Shown: positions 16,058 through 24,862 of the stretch, one piece after another
How the letters are laid out: each line of letters begins with the position of its first letter
Position numbering within the stretch: position 1 is the first letter of the stretch
Source of the DNA: Microbulbifer litoralis
Lineage (GTDB): Bacteria; Pseudomonadota; Gammaproteobacteria; Pseudomonadales; Cellvibrionaceae
DNA length: 64,000 nt
Assembly: GCF_023634065.1 (NCBI RefSeq)
Contig: NZ_JALKCV010000001.1
Coordinates: 62,001 to 126,000 of the forward strand
Direction of reading: 5' to 3'
Notes under the pieces: generated by a model
The model's input: the letters and a program-made list of their open reading frames with translations, nothing else
What the model was told of the DNA's origin: nothing
Database searches by the model: none
Translations under genes and position numbers: made by a program

Positions 16058-16591
16058 TCAATCGGTCAGCGCGATACGGATATTGCCCAATTCGGACTCC
16101 CCCCGGCCGGTCAGCGGCAGCGCCGATTTATCCAGTGGCCAGGTCAGCGGGATATCCACCAGCTCGCGACCGCCGACCTCCCGTGCCGCCTCGACGCGCA
16201 GGCGGTAGTTGCCGGGTTCCAGTGCCGCGAGTTCTTCCCGGTCCAGTGCTACTTTCAACTTGTGCTCGCCGGGGCCGTAGGTGGCGGAGGTGATACCGTC
16301 AACCGGTACATCCATGGCGCGGCCGCCGCGTCGCCACCACTGCCGCAGGTCCTTGAGCCACTTCTCGCCTTCGTCGTTGCGCATCCCCAGGTCGTACCAG
16401 ACCGCCAGTTGGGTGGCGTTGCGGGATTCGTCCTCCAGCCATACGGCCACATAGGGGTTATGGTACTCCGCCACCTTCAGGCGCGGGATTTCGATGCTGA
16501 GCTGCAGGCTCTGGGCCTGGGCCCAGCCACTGGCGAGCAGTGCCCCCAGCAGGGCAACGGCTTTGGATTTGCCGGATAATTTCTTGCGCAT
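16058..16591 (-). CDS. DUF2271 family periplasmic protein
   Basis: A 177-residue protein with a signal peptide ending WAQAQS. The mature part has the DUF2271 landmarks: LSIEIPRLKVAEYHNPYVAV, WLEDE, LAVWYDLGMRNDEGEKWLKD, RQWWRRGG and DGITSATYGPGEH. These genes regularly sit between a PepSY membrane protein and DUF4198 in iron-acquisition clusters, exactly as here. The fold is probably a beta sandwich in the periplasm. The start is the ATG at the head of the signal peptide, with AGGGAGCTAGC upstream. Confidence 0.9.
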   Translation of the reverse strand: MRKKLSGKSKAVALLGALLASGWAQAQSLQLSIEIPRLKVAEYHNPYVAVWLEDESRNATQLAVWYDLGMRNDEGEKWLKDLRQWWRRGGRAMDVPVDGITSATYGPGEHKLKVALDREELAALEPGNYRLRVEAAREVGGRELVDIPLTWPLDKSALPLTGRGESELGNIRIALTD

Positions 16592-16645
16592 ATTGCTAGC
16601 TCCCTATCAATGAATACTCTCAGTGGATGCCCTCTATGGAGACGA

Positions 16646-17245
16646 TCAATGGATAAATGCCAGCGCGATCACCAGCGGCACCAACACCCCCAGTGCTGTA
16701 ATCGGCCAGGTGGATACGCGGCGTGAGGATTGCTGCCACAGCAGCCAGAAGCCCGTCAGGCAGAAGATCACACAGGCGATCGCGAAGACATCCAGAAACC
16801 ACTTCCACACAACGCCGCTGTCGCGCCCCTTGTGCAGGTCATTGAAGTAGGCGATCCAGCCGCGGTCGGTGCGCTCGTAGATCAACTCTCCGTTCTCCGG
16901 TATCAGCGACAGCCAGGCGTCGCCTCCCGGGCGCGGCATGGCCAGGTAAAACTCGCCGCTGTCCCACTCGCCCCGCCGGCCACCCGGTATGTCAATTCCG
17001 TACTCCGCCGCCAGCCAGTGCATCACCGCCGCCGGCAGTTGCGGCGTATCGGTGGCGGACGGCTGCCAGCCTTCCAGCAACTCTGCCGGCACCTGGGTCT
17101 CGAGGCTGACGATCTCGGCTTCCACGGAAATCTCCGCCGCGTGGTTCAGGGTGATCCCGGTAACGGCAAAAAGCAGCATGCCCACCAGGCATCCTGCCGA
17201 ACTGATCCAGTGCCACTGGCGGACGCTTCCCAATGAAAAAGTCAC
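16646..17245 (-). CDS. PepSY-associated TM helix protein
   Basis: A 199-residue membrane protein. Helix 1 is WISSAGCLVGMLLFAVTGIT, followed by LNHA, a periplasmic part with GWIAYFNDLHKGRDSG and two C-terminal helices around FLDVFAIACVIFCLTGFWLL and ALGVLVPLVIALAF. The NxLHKG motif with conserved histidines is the hallmark of PepSY-associated ferric reductase-like proteins. It is the first of the accessory genes after the receptor. A role in electron transfer to periplasmic ferric complexes together with the flavodoxin reductase fits the context. Confidence 0.9.
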   Translation of the reverse strand: MTFSLGSVRQWHWISSAGCLVGMLLFAVTGITLNHAAEISVEAEIVSLETQVPAELLEGWQPSATDTPQLPAAVMHWLAAEYGIDIPGGRRGEWDSGEFYLAMPRPGGDAWLSLIPENGELIYERTDRGWIAYFNDLHKGRDSGVVWKWFLDVFAIACVIFCLTGFWLLWQQSSRRVSTWPITALGVLVPLVIALAFIH

Positions 17246-17357
17246 TGTATTTCAACATCTCCCGGCTGAGCGCCATCTGACAATTGTTGTTCCCGCGAAA
17301 GAGCCCTGCCTTCCGGCAGCTATATTCGGGCTGCGCCCTCTTCGGGTTATGTCGCGG

Positions 17358-17387
17358 GTAGCCCGGATGAAGCACAGCGGAATCCGG
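17358..17387. repeat. Short palindromic repeat (GTAGCCCGGAT type)
   Basis: GTAGCCCGGATGAAGC at the left with CCGGAT (17363-17368) and ATCCGG (17382-17387) as arms. Sequences of this type are scattered in many gammaproteobacterial intergenic regions. It lies between the PepSY gene and the receptor stop. Confidence 0.5.
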
Positions 17388-17390
17388 AAA

Positions 17391-19379
17391 TCAGAACCGG
17401 TAGTTGACGCCCAGCCAGTAGCGACGACCATCGGCGACAAAACCGTACTCATCGTAAGTGACCTCCTCGTCGAGCAGGTTATAGATACCGGCTTTCAACT
17501 TGGTGCTTTCAGACAGTGCATAATTGAGACCGGTGTCGACGAAGGTATAGGACGGTGCGATCAATGAACCGCTGGATGGGCCGGTGGTCGGCTGGCTCTC
17601 CTCGCCGCGATAGGTGACACGCAGCCAGTGGTTCAACGCATCGCTGGCACGCCAGTCGGTGCTCACGGAAGCCATGTTCTTCGGCAACTGTGCCAGCGGT
17701 TCACCACGGTACTCGCCAGTCTTCTGTTCGGAATCGGTGTGGGTGTAGCTGGCGTTGATTTTGAAGCGTTCGGTCAATTCGGTAGCCACGGAAATTTCAC
17801 CACCGCGGGTTACCGCTTCGTCGATGTTGATGCGATAGGTGGGTGTGGAACCGAACTGGTTGGGGCCCGCGTCGCAGATATCTTCGGGGCAGTCGATACG
17901 GCTGATTTTATCTTCAAAGTCATTGTGGAACAGGGTAATGCCGGCGCTGAAACCATCGCTGCCCTGGAAGTGCAGGGCTATTTCCTTGTTGATCGAGGTT
18001 TCCGGTTCCAGGTCCGGATTGCCGTAAACATCGCCACCGCGGCTGGACTGCCCCCAGTCGGCAGTGAGATGGCGCAGGCCGGGGGAATTGTATCCGGTAG
18101 AAACACCGCCTTTCAGTGTCCAGCGCTCGGCCAGCTTCCACACACCGTAGAGGCGCGGACTGGCGTGGCTGCCGAAGTTTTCGTCGTCGTCCAGGCGCAC
18201 GCCGGCAGTCAGGGCGAAACTGTCCGTCAGGGCCCACTCATCTTCGCCGAAAAAGGCCCAGCGGGAGCTCTCGATATGGGTGCGATCGGATATCTGGTTG
18301 GAGGTGAAATCGTCCAGCTCTTCCGCTTCATAGGTAGCGCCCAACACCAGGGTGTGATCCCCCAGGGGCATGACGTAGCTGCTCTTCGCCACCAGGTTGG
18401 CAATCTCCATCTGGCGGCCGATATTTTCGGTGACCTCCCGCTGCACAAAAGAGCTGAGGTCGCCACTTTCAAACCTGCCGTTATGGGTGATGGAGATAAA
18501 ATCGCGGTTGTATTCGTTGAAGGCGTCGCTACAACCACCGCGGCAGCCCTCGGTGGGTCCGGATTGGCCCACCAGGGAGGTCCGCTCCTGCTCCGTAGTG
18601 CCGGTCTCCAGCAGGACTTCATGATTCTCGCTGGGCGTATAAGCCAGGCGGCCGGTAACGCTCTGCACGTCGGTTTCATTGTAGCCGTTGACGATGCTGT
18701 CCTCGTCGCGCTGGTACTTTCGACCGTAGAGTTGCAGGCTCAGCTTGTCCTGCACCAGCGGGCCGCTCAGGTGAAAATTGGCCTGTGCCATATCCCCGGA
18801 AGCGCTGTTGTCCTGGATGATACTGTCGACCTGTACACTGCCGTTCCACTGCGCGGGCACCTTGCGCGTGATGACATTGATCACACCGCCGATAGCGTCG
18901 GAACCGTAGAGCGTGGACATGGGGCCACGTACTACTTCGATGCGCTCGATGGCCTCCACCGGCGGCAGCCAGTTCTGCTCCTCACCGGGACCATCGCTGT
19001 TGGGGCGACTCTCGCGACCGGACAGGCGCTTGCCATCCACCAGCATCAATGTGTAGCCAGCCGGCATTCCACGCAGGCTGATATCGGCACTGTCGCCGCC
19101 GGACTCACCACCGGTGATGATGACTCCGGGCAGGTCTTTCAGTGCATCGGTCACATCGCGATAGGCGCGCTGCTCCAGCTGCTCGCGGTCGATCACGCTG
19201 ATCGAGGCCGGCGCGTCCACCAGCGCCTGCTCGTGCCCGGAGGCGGTGACCACGAGGTTTTCCATCTCACTGGTCTCGTCCGCCAGCGCCGGGGCGGCGG
19301 CAACGGCCGCGGATAACAGCAGCGGGCGGGCAAAAGGGCGGTTCATAAGGATCCTGTGCGAGGAGGCCTGGGCGACCAT
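17391..19379 (-). CDS. TonB-dependent outer-membrane receptor, siderophore type
   Basis: A 662-residue receptor. After a signal peptide ending ALADE comes a TonB box-like ENLVVTASG, the plug domain (APASISVIDREQLEQRAYRD to GSDAIGGVINVITRK) and a 22-strand type barrel ending in YWLGVNYRF with a C-terminal Phe. The plug reads as in ferric-enterobactin and catecholate receptors. The ATG at 19379 has AAGGAG eight bases upstream and is preferred over the one at 19346. A Fur box lies just upstream. It heads the cluster of PepSY, DUF2271, DUF4198 and reductase genes. The ligand is not known. Confidence 0.92.
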   Translation of the reverse strand: MVAQASSHRILMNRPFARPLLLSAAVAAAPALADETSEMENLVVTASGHEQALVDAPASISVIDREQLEQRAYRDVTDALKDLPGVIITGGESGGDSADISLRGMPAGYTLMLVDGKRLSGRESRPNSDGPGEEQNWLPPVEAIERIEVVRGPMSTLYGSDAIGGVINVITRKVPAQWNGSVQVDSIIQDNSASGDMAQANFHLSGPLVQDKLSLQLYGRKYQRDEDSIVNGYNETDVQSVTGRLAYTPSENHEVLLETGTTEQERTSLVGQSGPTEGCRGGCSDAFNEYNRDFISITHNGRFESGDLSSFVQREVTENIGRQMEIANLVAKSSYVMPLGDHTLVLGATYEAEELDDFTSNQISDRTHIESSRWAFFGEDEWALTDSFALTAGVRLDDDENFGSHASPRLYGVWKLAERWTLKGGVSTGYNSPGLRHLTADWGQSSRGGDVYGNPDLEPETSINKEIALHFQGSDGFSAGITLFHNDFEDKISRIDCPEDICDAGPNQFGSTPTYRINIDEAVTRGGEISVATELTERFKINASYTHTDSEQKTGEYRGEPLAQLPKNMASVSTDWRASDALNHWLRVTYRGEESQPTTGPSSGSLIAPSYTFVDTGLNYALSESTKLKAGIYNLLDEEVTYDEYGFVADGRRYWLGVNYRF

Positions 19380-19415
19380 ATCCGTAACTCCTTGTCATTT
19401 GTGTCATTTTTCGCG

Positions 19416-19434
19416 AATGATAATGTTTCTCATT
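19416..19434. promoter_or_regulatory. Candidate Fur box
   Basis: AATGATAATGTTTCTCATT is dyad symmetric at 14 of 19 positions and resembles the Fur consensus. It lies 37 bases upstream of the receptor start and between it and the divergent LysR gene, so iron-Fur could repress both. Confidence 0.65.
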
Positions 19435-19537
19435 GTCGACAAATAGAGTAAAATCCCGAACATGGTGTTGCGATTCATGCAACGGGGTTTGCGGCAAACT
19501 GTCGGCTGGATACTGGTACAGATGGTTGGAGGTAGGG

Positions 19538-20464
19538 TTGCACGACCTGAGAGAACTGAGCGTATTCTCCGCGGTGATCCGCTCCGGCAGCCTGACCGCC
19601 ACGGCGCGGGAGCTGGACCTGTCCAAGTCCACCCTGAGCCGGCGCATCCGGCAGCTTGAGGCTTCCCTGGGGCAGTCACTGCTGCGGCGGGAGTGCAACC
19701 GCCTGATCCCCACGGAGGCGGGCCGCGTCTACTACCGCTATTGCCGCGAGATACTGAAGCTGGCCGAACGCGGTCGGCAGGAACTGGAAGAGCTGCACGG
19801 GGAAGTCAGCGGGGAACTGCTGCTGTACTCCCACGAAGCCTTTATTCGCGGCTGGCTCGCCCGGGTGGTGGAGACATTTCTACTACAACACCCGCGGGTG
19901 CGAGTGAGCCTGCAGACACAGATGGAGGAACCCGAGGCCGGCCCGGAGGACCGTATCTACCTGTGGCTGGGGGCGGCGGCCGGACGCGGCCTGCGACAGG
20001 AACCCCTGGGCAACCTGAGCCAGGGAATCTACGCCCACCCGGACTACTTCCGGCGCCGCGGTATACCGCAACATCCGCGGCAACTCGACGATCACGACTG
20101 GGTAGACATGCTCGGTGACGGCGACCAGGGGCTGCTGCTGCAACACCGCGACGAAGGTACCTACCCGGTCGCACTGCAGTCTTCCTGTATGCGCGTGGAT
20201 CAATACGTCATCCAGGCCGACGCCATTGCCCGCGGCCACGGCCTGGGCCTGATGCCGGACTGGCAGGTGGCTCTGCGCTCCCGTTCACATCCCGATACGC
20301 TACAGCGCTGCCTGCCGGACTGGCGGGGGCCGACGCGTCCCGCCTGGCTGCTCTACTCCCACGGCCGCCAACCGCGACGGGTGCGCGCCTTTCTGGAACA
20401 TATCCGGGGCAGCGTGCCCGAGGCGTGGCAAAGCGAACAGCACCACACCCCAATTCCCGCGTGA
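19538..20464 (+). CDS. LysR-family transcriptional regulator
   Basis: The 308-residue regulator has the LysR helix-turn-helix at the N-terminus (LRELSVFSAVIRSGSLTATA, LDLSKSTLSRRIRQLEASLG) and a C-terminal effector domain ending in FLEHIRGSVPEAW. I chose the TTG at 19538 because GGAGG (19528-19532) precedes it by five bases and the domain begins there; the longer frame adds unrelated residues. It is divergent from the Fur-controlled receptor. This could be a local regulator of the iron genes, or of the NhaC antiporter downstream. Confidence 0.88.
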   Translation: MHDLRELSVFSAVIRSGSLTATARELDLSKSTLSRRIRQLEASLGQSLLRRECNRLIPTEAGRVYYRYCREILKLAERGRQELEELHGEVSGELLLYSHEAFIRGWLARVVETFLLQHPRVRVSLQTQMEEPEAGPEDRIYLWLGAAAGRGLRQEPLGNLSQGIYAHPDYFRRRGIPQHPRQLDDHDWVDMLGDGDQGLLLQHRDEGTYPVALQSSCMRVDQYVIQADAIARGHGLGLMPDWQVALRSRSHPDTLQRCLPDWRGPTRPAWLLYSHGRQPRRVRAFLEHIRGSVPEAWQSEQHHTPIPA

Positions 20465-20597
20465 GGTGGCCAGCGGGATGGCTGGCATATAACCGGAGGC
20501 TTGCGCGCGCGGCGAAAGAATTATTTCCCGCCTCACTGCTGCTCTATATAATCGCCGCCCTTTACCCGTTGTTCCACCTCCAGCCAAAGCAGTATCC

Positions 20598-21950
20598 ATG
20601 GCCAAAACCTCTCCCCTCGCCCTCCTGCCACTCGGATTGTTCCTCGCCCTGTTTCTCGGCAGTGGTCTCTGGTATTCGATGCAGGGAACGGAGATGGCCT
20701 TCTACCAGATCTCCGCGCCGGTGGCGATTCTGCCGGCAATCGCACTGGCAGTACTGCTGGCCCGCGGGTCACTGAACGAGTGTATCGAGACATTTGTCCG
20801 CGGTGTCGGCGACCACACCATCGTCACCATGGCATTGATCTACCTGCTGGCCGGCGGCTTTGCCAGTGTGGCCGAGGCGATCGGCGGCGTGGATGCGACG
20901 GTAAATTTCGGGCTCAGCGTTATCCCACCGGCGCTGGTATTGCCGGGCCTGTTCGCCATCACCGCCTTTGTCGCCACTGCCATGGGCACTTCTGTGGGCA
21001 CCATCGCCGCCATCGCGCCCATCGCTGTGGGTATCGCCAACGCGACAGCACTGCCGATGCCATTGACCGTGGGCACCGTGGTGGGCGGGACCATGTTCGG
21101 CGACAACCTGTCGATCATTTCCGACACCACCATCGCCGCCACCCGCACCCAGGGCGTGGCGATGCGGGACAAATTTCGCATGAATTTCCGTATCGCCCTG
21201 CCGGCGGCACTGGCAACGCTGGTGTGGCTGTACTTTGCCGGCGGCAGCGCCACCGTGCCGGAAAGCGGGGACTACGAACTGATCCGCGCACTGCCCTATA
21301 TCGCAGTGCTGGTGCTGGCAGTACTCGGGGTCAACGTATTGCTGGTGCTGTTCAGTGGCATCCTGCTGGCCGGCGCCATCGGCCTGGGGTCGCAGCCGGA
21401 TTACAGCCTGGTGAAACTGTCGCGGGATATTTACGCCGGCTACGCCGGCATGCAGGAAATACTGGTTCTGTCGCTGCTGATCGGCGGCCTGGGCGCCATG
21501 ATGAAAAGCGGCGGCGGCCTCGCCTGGCTCGCCAACGGGATCGACCGTATCGCCCGCCTGCACGCAAAGGGTTCGCGCAACCCCGCTGCCGGCGAACTCG
21601 GCATCGGTACGGCAGTGGCACTGACCAATGCCTGCACTGCCAACAACACCGTCGCCATCCTGCTGACCGGTGACCTGGCAAAGGATATCGCCGCGCGCTA
21701 TGGCGTGGATCCGCGGCGCAGTGCCAGCCTGCTGGATATCTTCTCCTGCGTTGTACAGGGACTGTTACCCTACGGGGCACAGGTGCTGCTGGCGTCTTCG
21801 CTGGCGGGTATCTCACCACTTGAATTGCTGGAAAGTATTCAGTACAGCTGGCTGCTGGGAATCGCTGCATTGGTATCGATATGGCTTTTCCCACGCCGCG
21901 AAGGCCTGGAATCCACTGATAAAAGACCGGTCGCAGCGCCAACCCAGTGA
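20598..21950 (+). CDS. NhaC-family Na+/H+ antiporter
   Basis: A 450-residue inner-membrane protein with about 11 helices. Landmarks are FVATAMGTSVGTIAAIAPIA, then VVGGTMFGDNLSIISDTTIA near residues 160-180 and ALTNACTANNTVAILLTGD near residue 340, all typical of NhaC-type antiporters. It should exchange sodium (or a charged metabolite) for protons. It stands 133 bases downstream of the LysR gene on the same strand. The intergenic gap holds a small GCCAGC/GCTGGC hairpin near 20470-20486. Confidence 0.88.
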   Translation: MAKTSPLALLPLGLFLALFLGSGLWYSMQGTEMAFYQISAPVAILPAIALAVLLARGSLNECIETFVRGVGDHTIVTMALIYLLAGGFASVAEAIGGVDATVNFGLSVIPPALVLPGLFAITAFVATAMGTSVGTIAAIAPIAVGIANATALPMPLTVGTVVGGTMFGDNLSIISDTTIAATRTQGVAMRDKFRMNFRIALPAALATLVWLYFAGGSATVPESGDYELIRALPYIAVLVLAVLGVNVLLVLFSGILLAGAIGLGSQPDYSLVKLSRDIYAGYAGMQEILVLSLLIGGLGAMMKSGGGLAWLANGIDRIARLHAKGSRNPAAGELGIGTAVALTNACTANNTVAILLTGDLAKDIAARYGVDPRRSASLLDIFSCVVQGLLPYGAQVLLASSLAGISPLELLESIQYSWLLGIAALVSIWLFPRREGLESTDKRPVAAPTQ

Positions 21951-21957
21951 GCGGGCG

Positions 21958-22437
21958 TTAGCCGCTGTCCCGGCAGCAACCTCTCGTCAACAAAACAGCT
22001 TTCTCCTGTGCCTCAACCTCTGCGGAAAAAATGGCGAAAGCCAACCGCCACTGCCCCGCCATCAACAACGCCACCGGTCCGGACAGCACCACCCCCGCAC
22101 TTGTACCGGCGTTGATCACCGTATTGACGGAGTCCTGTCGATCGGGTCGGAGAGCCGCGGCCACCGCTGCGGCCATGGGTGGTGAAGCCAGCCCTGTGCT
22201 GGATCCCGCCAGCATCACCGCGCCGGCAAGCCAGGCTGCGGAGGGCGCCGCTGCAATCCCGGCCATCCCCACGGCCGCCACCAGCGCTGCAACCATTGCA
22301 ATGGCGCGGGCGCCGACCCGCTCGGTCAGGTGTGCCGCGAGGACGATGGCAATGCAATCGCCCAGGAAAGCCCCGCCGGAAATGCGGCGGAAATAAGCTT
22401 GATTCTGGTATCCATGCGCGGAGAGTAAAATGATCAT
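21958..22437 (-). pseudogene. Remnant of an MFS transporter
   Basis: The open frame of 159 codons contains part of the N-terminal half of a major-facilitator protein: GGAFLGDCIAIVLAAHLTER VGAR carries motif A between helices 2 and 3, then VMLAGSSTGLASPPMAAAVA and LSGPVALLMAGQWRLAFAIF give helices 4 to 6. Helix 1 is missing and the C-terminal half (about 200 residues) is absent; the last ~20 residues are unrelated sequence before the stop. It abuts the NhaC stop by 7 bases. It is best read as a decayed gene. Confidence 0.7.
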
Positions 22438-22466
22438 TTTATACCATCAATGGAGCCCGGATTCTC

Positions 22467-22484
22467 CCACCGGCTCGCCGGTGG
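22467..22484. other. GC-rich hairpin
   Basis: CCACCGGC, two bases, GCCGGTGG in the 260-base gap between the MFS remnant and the secreted hydrolase gene. There is no T-run. I see no other gene or site in this gap. Confidence 0.4.
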
Positions 22485-22697
22485 ATAACGCGACCCACCA
22501 GCTGGAAAAAATTCGATGATCCCGCCGCGGAAATTCCGGAACCCGCGCACACTCTTCCCACAATAGACTGAACGGTCGCACAACTACTGGAATTCAGCGC
22601 CAGAAATTTTTCCCCGCGCCACTCCTGAAACCTTTCTGTCTTGCGTTTGCTTTTATGATTCAGCCGTTGTTGTTTCAAACATAAAACCAATAAAAAG

Positions 22698-23573
22698 GTG
22701 AAGACATTGCGAATAAAAATCAGAATCCTGTTATCGAGCCTGGCACTGCTTGTCGCCCTGCCCGGCGCGGCGTTGGCAACCACCGGACTGGCGCTGGTGC
22801 ACGGCACCGGCAACCAGTCAGATGCGTACAGTGACTACTGGACATCGGAAATGGTGGAATCCGTACGCCAGGGGCTTCCCAACGGCGACAACCTGCTGAT
22901 CGTCAACTGCAACTTCGAGGAGTATATGTGGGACGACGCCGCGGCCGGGTGCCTGGCGACGCAGCTGTACGATTTCATCACCGGCAGGAGTATCGACGAC
23001 CTGGTGGTGATCACCCACTCCAACGGCGGCAACGTGATGCGCTGGATCCTGTCCAATCCCACCTGGGACAGCCGCTATCCAACCATTATCGACAACACCC
23101 GCTGGGTCAACGCACTGGCGGCCTCCAGCGCCGGTACACCGCTGGCAGATGCGGTGATGACCGGCAATGTGTTCGAGGCCGCGGTGGGCTGGCTGCTCGG
23201 CTACCAGAACGACGCGGTGGAAATGCAACAGACCGGCTGGATGGAACACTACAACCAGAACTGGCTGCAGGGCACCGCCGGCCGGCCGTCGCTGCCGGTC
23301 GGTTTCTGGAATGTGGTGGGCACCGATGTGGAGAGCTCGGTGGTCGACTCGGACAGCTACTGCGGCGGCTACACCCAGAACGTCGGCCTGGAAGTGACCC
23401 AGGAGTGGCTCGACGGCTGCTCCGACGGTTTCCTCAATTGCACTTCGCAAAACGCGGCGGGCAATCTCTGGTTTTACGACAACGCCCGCACCCGCGACGG
23501 CGAGCCGCTGAGCCACAACCAGAGCCGGCGCAAGTGCTTCAATCTCGACGTCATCCTGCGCAACGATATCTGA
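22698..23573 (+). CDS. Secreted alpha/beta hydrolase, lipase-like
   Basis: A 291-residue protein with a signal peptide ending around GAALA. The mature chain starts with TGLALVHGTGNQSDAY (oxyanion-hole HGTG) and has the nucleophile elbow in VITHSNGGNVM near residue 115. A C-terminal His in GEPLSHNQSRRK fits the triad. Four or more Cys in the C-terminal third suggest disulfides. The frame begins at GTG 22698, but a TTG at 22707 with AAGGTG seven bases before it is also possible. The next secreted protein gene starts 10 bases after the stop, so they form an operon. Substrate unknown. Confidence 0.75.
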   Translation: MKTLRIKIRILLSSLALLVALPGAALATTGLALVHGTGNQSDAYSDYWTSEMVESVRQGLPNGDNLLIVNCNFEEYMWDDAAAGCLATQLYDFITGRSIDDLVVITHSNGGNVMRWILSNPTWDSRYPTIIDNTRWVNALAASSAGTPLADAVMTGNVFEAAVGWLLGYQNDAVEMQQTGWMEHYNQNWLQGTAGRPSLPVGFWNVVGTDVESSVVDSDSYCGGYTQNVGLEVTQEWLDGCSDGFLNCTSQNAAGNLWFYDNARTRDGEPLSHNQSRRKCFNLDVILRNDI

Positions 23574-23583
23574 GGGAACCACC

Positions 23584-24762
23584 ATGAAATCATTCAAGAC
23601 ATTTATCGCGGTCCCCCTCGCCATCGCGGCCGCGCTGACTGCCGCTGCACTCCAGGCACAGCAACTGGCCAACCGGAGCCGCGAGAGCGTGACCTTTTCC
23701 CAGTATGTCGATCCAGGCTCGGAACAGCGCCTGGCCGATACCGCCATTGCGCGGGAAAGCCGCAGCTTTTTCCGCAAAGTCAGCGGCGCGGAACTCAATC
23801 GCGGCATCGAACTGGTTACCGACGCGGATCGCGCGGTAATCCAGATCACACCACTGGACGGCGTCGCCAAAGGTGCCCGCGTGACCCGGCGGGAGATACC
23901 CAAAGGCATGACACTCTCCAACGGCGCCCAGCGTCGCTCGGTGAACGACGACAGTATCGCCCTGCACCGCATGTCCCAGGGCCTGCGCCAGATCATGCCT
24001 GCATTTTATCGCCGCGCCCACGCGATGCGGGTACCGGCCGACATGGGCCACGGCAAGCTGACGCTGCACGCCAACGGCAATGCCGCGGCGAATAGCCGGT
24101 ATGTGGTCTATGTGCTGGATAAACACAGCGATACCACACTGCAGGTGCAGGCGCCGAAGACGCGCTTTTCCCGCGACGGGCGGCTGCTGCTCGACGCTCA
24201 CGCCGGCGGCCGCGCGCAGATCGATTCCATCTCCGCCACGCTGGTGGCGCCCGGTGGCGAGCGCTATGTACTCGGCGGGCAGATGCGGGGAAATCAATAT
24301 CGGGTGGACTGGCCGATCCGCGTCAGCGATTCCGGCGCCCCGGGGCAACTGTGGGAGGTCGAGGTGGCATCCCGCATCCGCAGTGCCAGCGGTGCGCTGG
24401 TGGAGCGGGTGGCCACGGTGGCAACGGATATTTTCCAACCGACCGCCGACCTCGCCTCCGTCTACAGCGACACCCGCGGCCTGCGCCTGGACCTGGACAT
24501 CCGGCAGCCGGGCCGCTACGAAGCGCGCGCACTGGTCCAGGGCCGCGACCGGAATGGCGACTACCTGCCGATCGTGCTGAGCTACAGCGCCGAGTGGCTG
24601 GAAGCCGGCCGCCGGGAGATGTCCGTGCCAGTGGATATGGCGCGGCTGGCCGCGTCCGGCCTGGACGGCCCCTATCGCGTACAGTCGCTGCAACTGCTGG
24701 ACCAGAGCCGTATGGCGGTGCTCGACTACCAGCGCGGCAGCTGGGAACTGGGCGCACCGTAA
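23584..24762 (+). CDS. Secreted DUF4785-like protein
   Basis: A 392-residue exported protein with signal peptide ending LQAQ. The body is rich in beta structure and lacks catalytic motifs I recognise. The C-terminal ~150 residues (LASVYSDTRGLRLDLDIRQPG to SRMAVLDYQRGSWELG) resemble an immunoglobulin-like domain, and the overall layout recalls DUF4785 proteins. It is co-directional with the hydrolase 10 bases upstream; the pair may act together outside the cell. The family assignment is from memory and tentative. Confidence 0.65.
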   Translation: MKSFKTFIAVPLAIAAALTAAALQAQQLANRSRESVTFSQYVDPGSEQRLADTAIARESRSFFRKVSGAELNRGIELVTDADRAVIQITPLDGVAKGARVTRREIPKGMTLSNGAQRRSVNDDSIALHRMSQGLRQIMPAFYRRAHAMRVPADMGHGKLTLHANGNAAANSRYVVYVLDKHSDTTLQVQAPKTRFSRDGRLLLDAHAGGRAQIDSISATLVAPGGERYVLGGQMRGNQYRVDWPIRVSDSGAPGQLWEVEVASRIRSASGALVERVATVATDIFQPTADLASVYSDTRGLRLDLDIRQPGRYEARALVQGRDRNGDYLPIVLSYSAEWLEAGRREMSVPVDMARLAASGLDGPYRVQSLQLLDQSRMAVLDYQRGSWELGAP

Positions 24763-24777
24763 CCCTTGGGAATTCGG

Positions 24778-24797
24778 CGGAACCCTGCTGGGTTCCG
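24778..24797. other. Hairpin after the DUF4785-like gene
   Basis: CGGAACCC, TGCT, GGGTTCCG forms an 8-bp stem 15 bases after the stop. No T-run follows, so it is at most a weak or Rho-aided terminator. Confidence 0.4.
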
Positions 24798-24862
24798 TCC
24801 GGAACTCCTGCCCGCTTCTGTTTTCCAATAATTCTCCAACCATTGCACAGAGGGAATTGGTC

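Noticed and set aside
17628..19316. 562-codon plus-strand frame opposite the TonB receptor
   Set aside because: Shadow frame; the receptor plug and barrel are on the minus strand.
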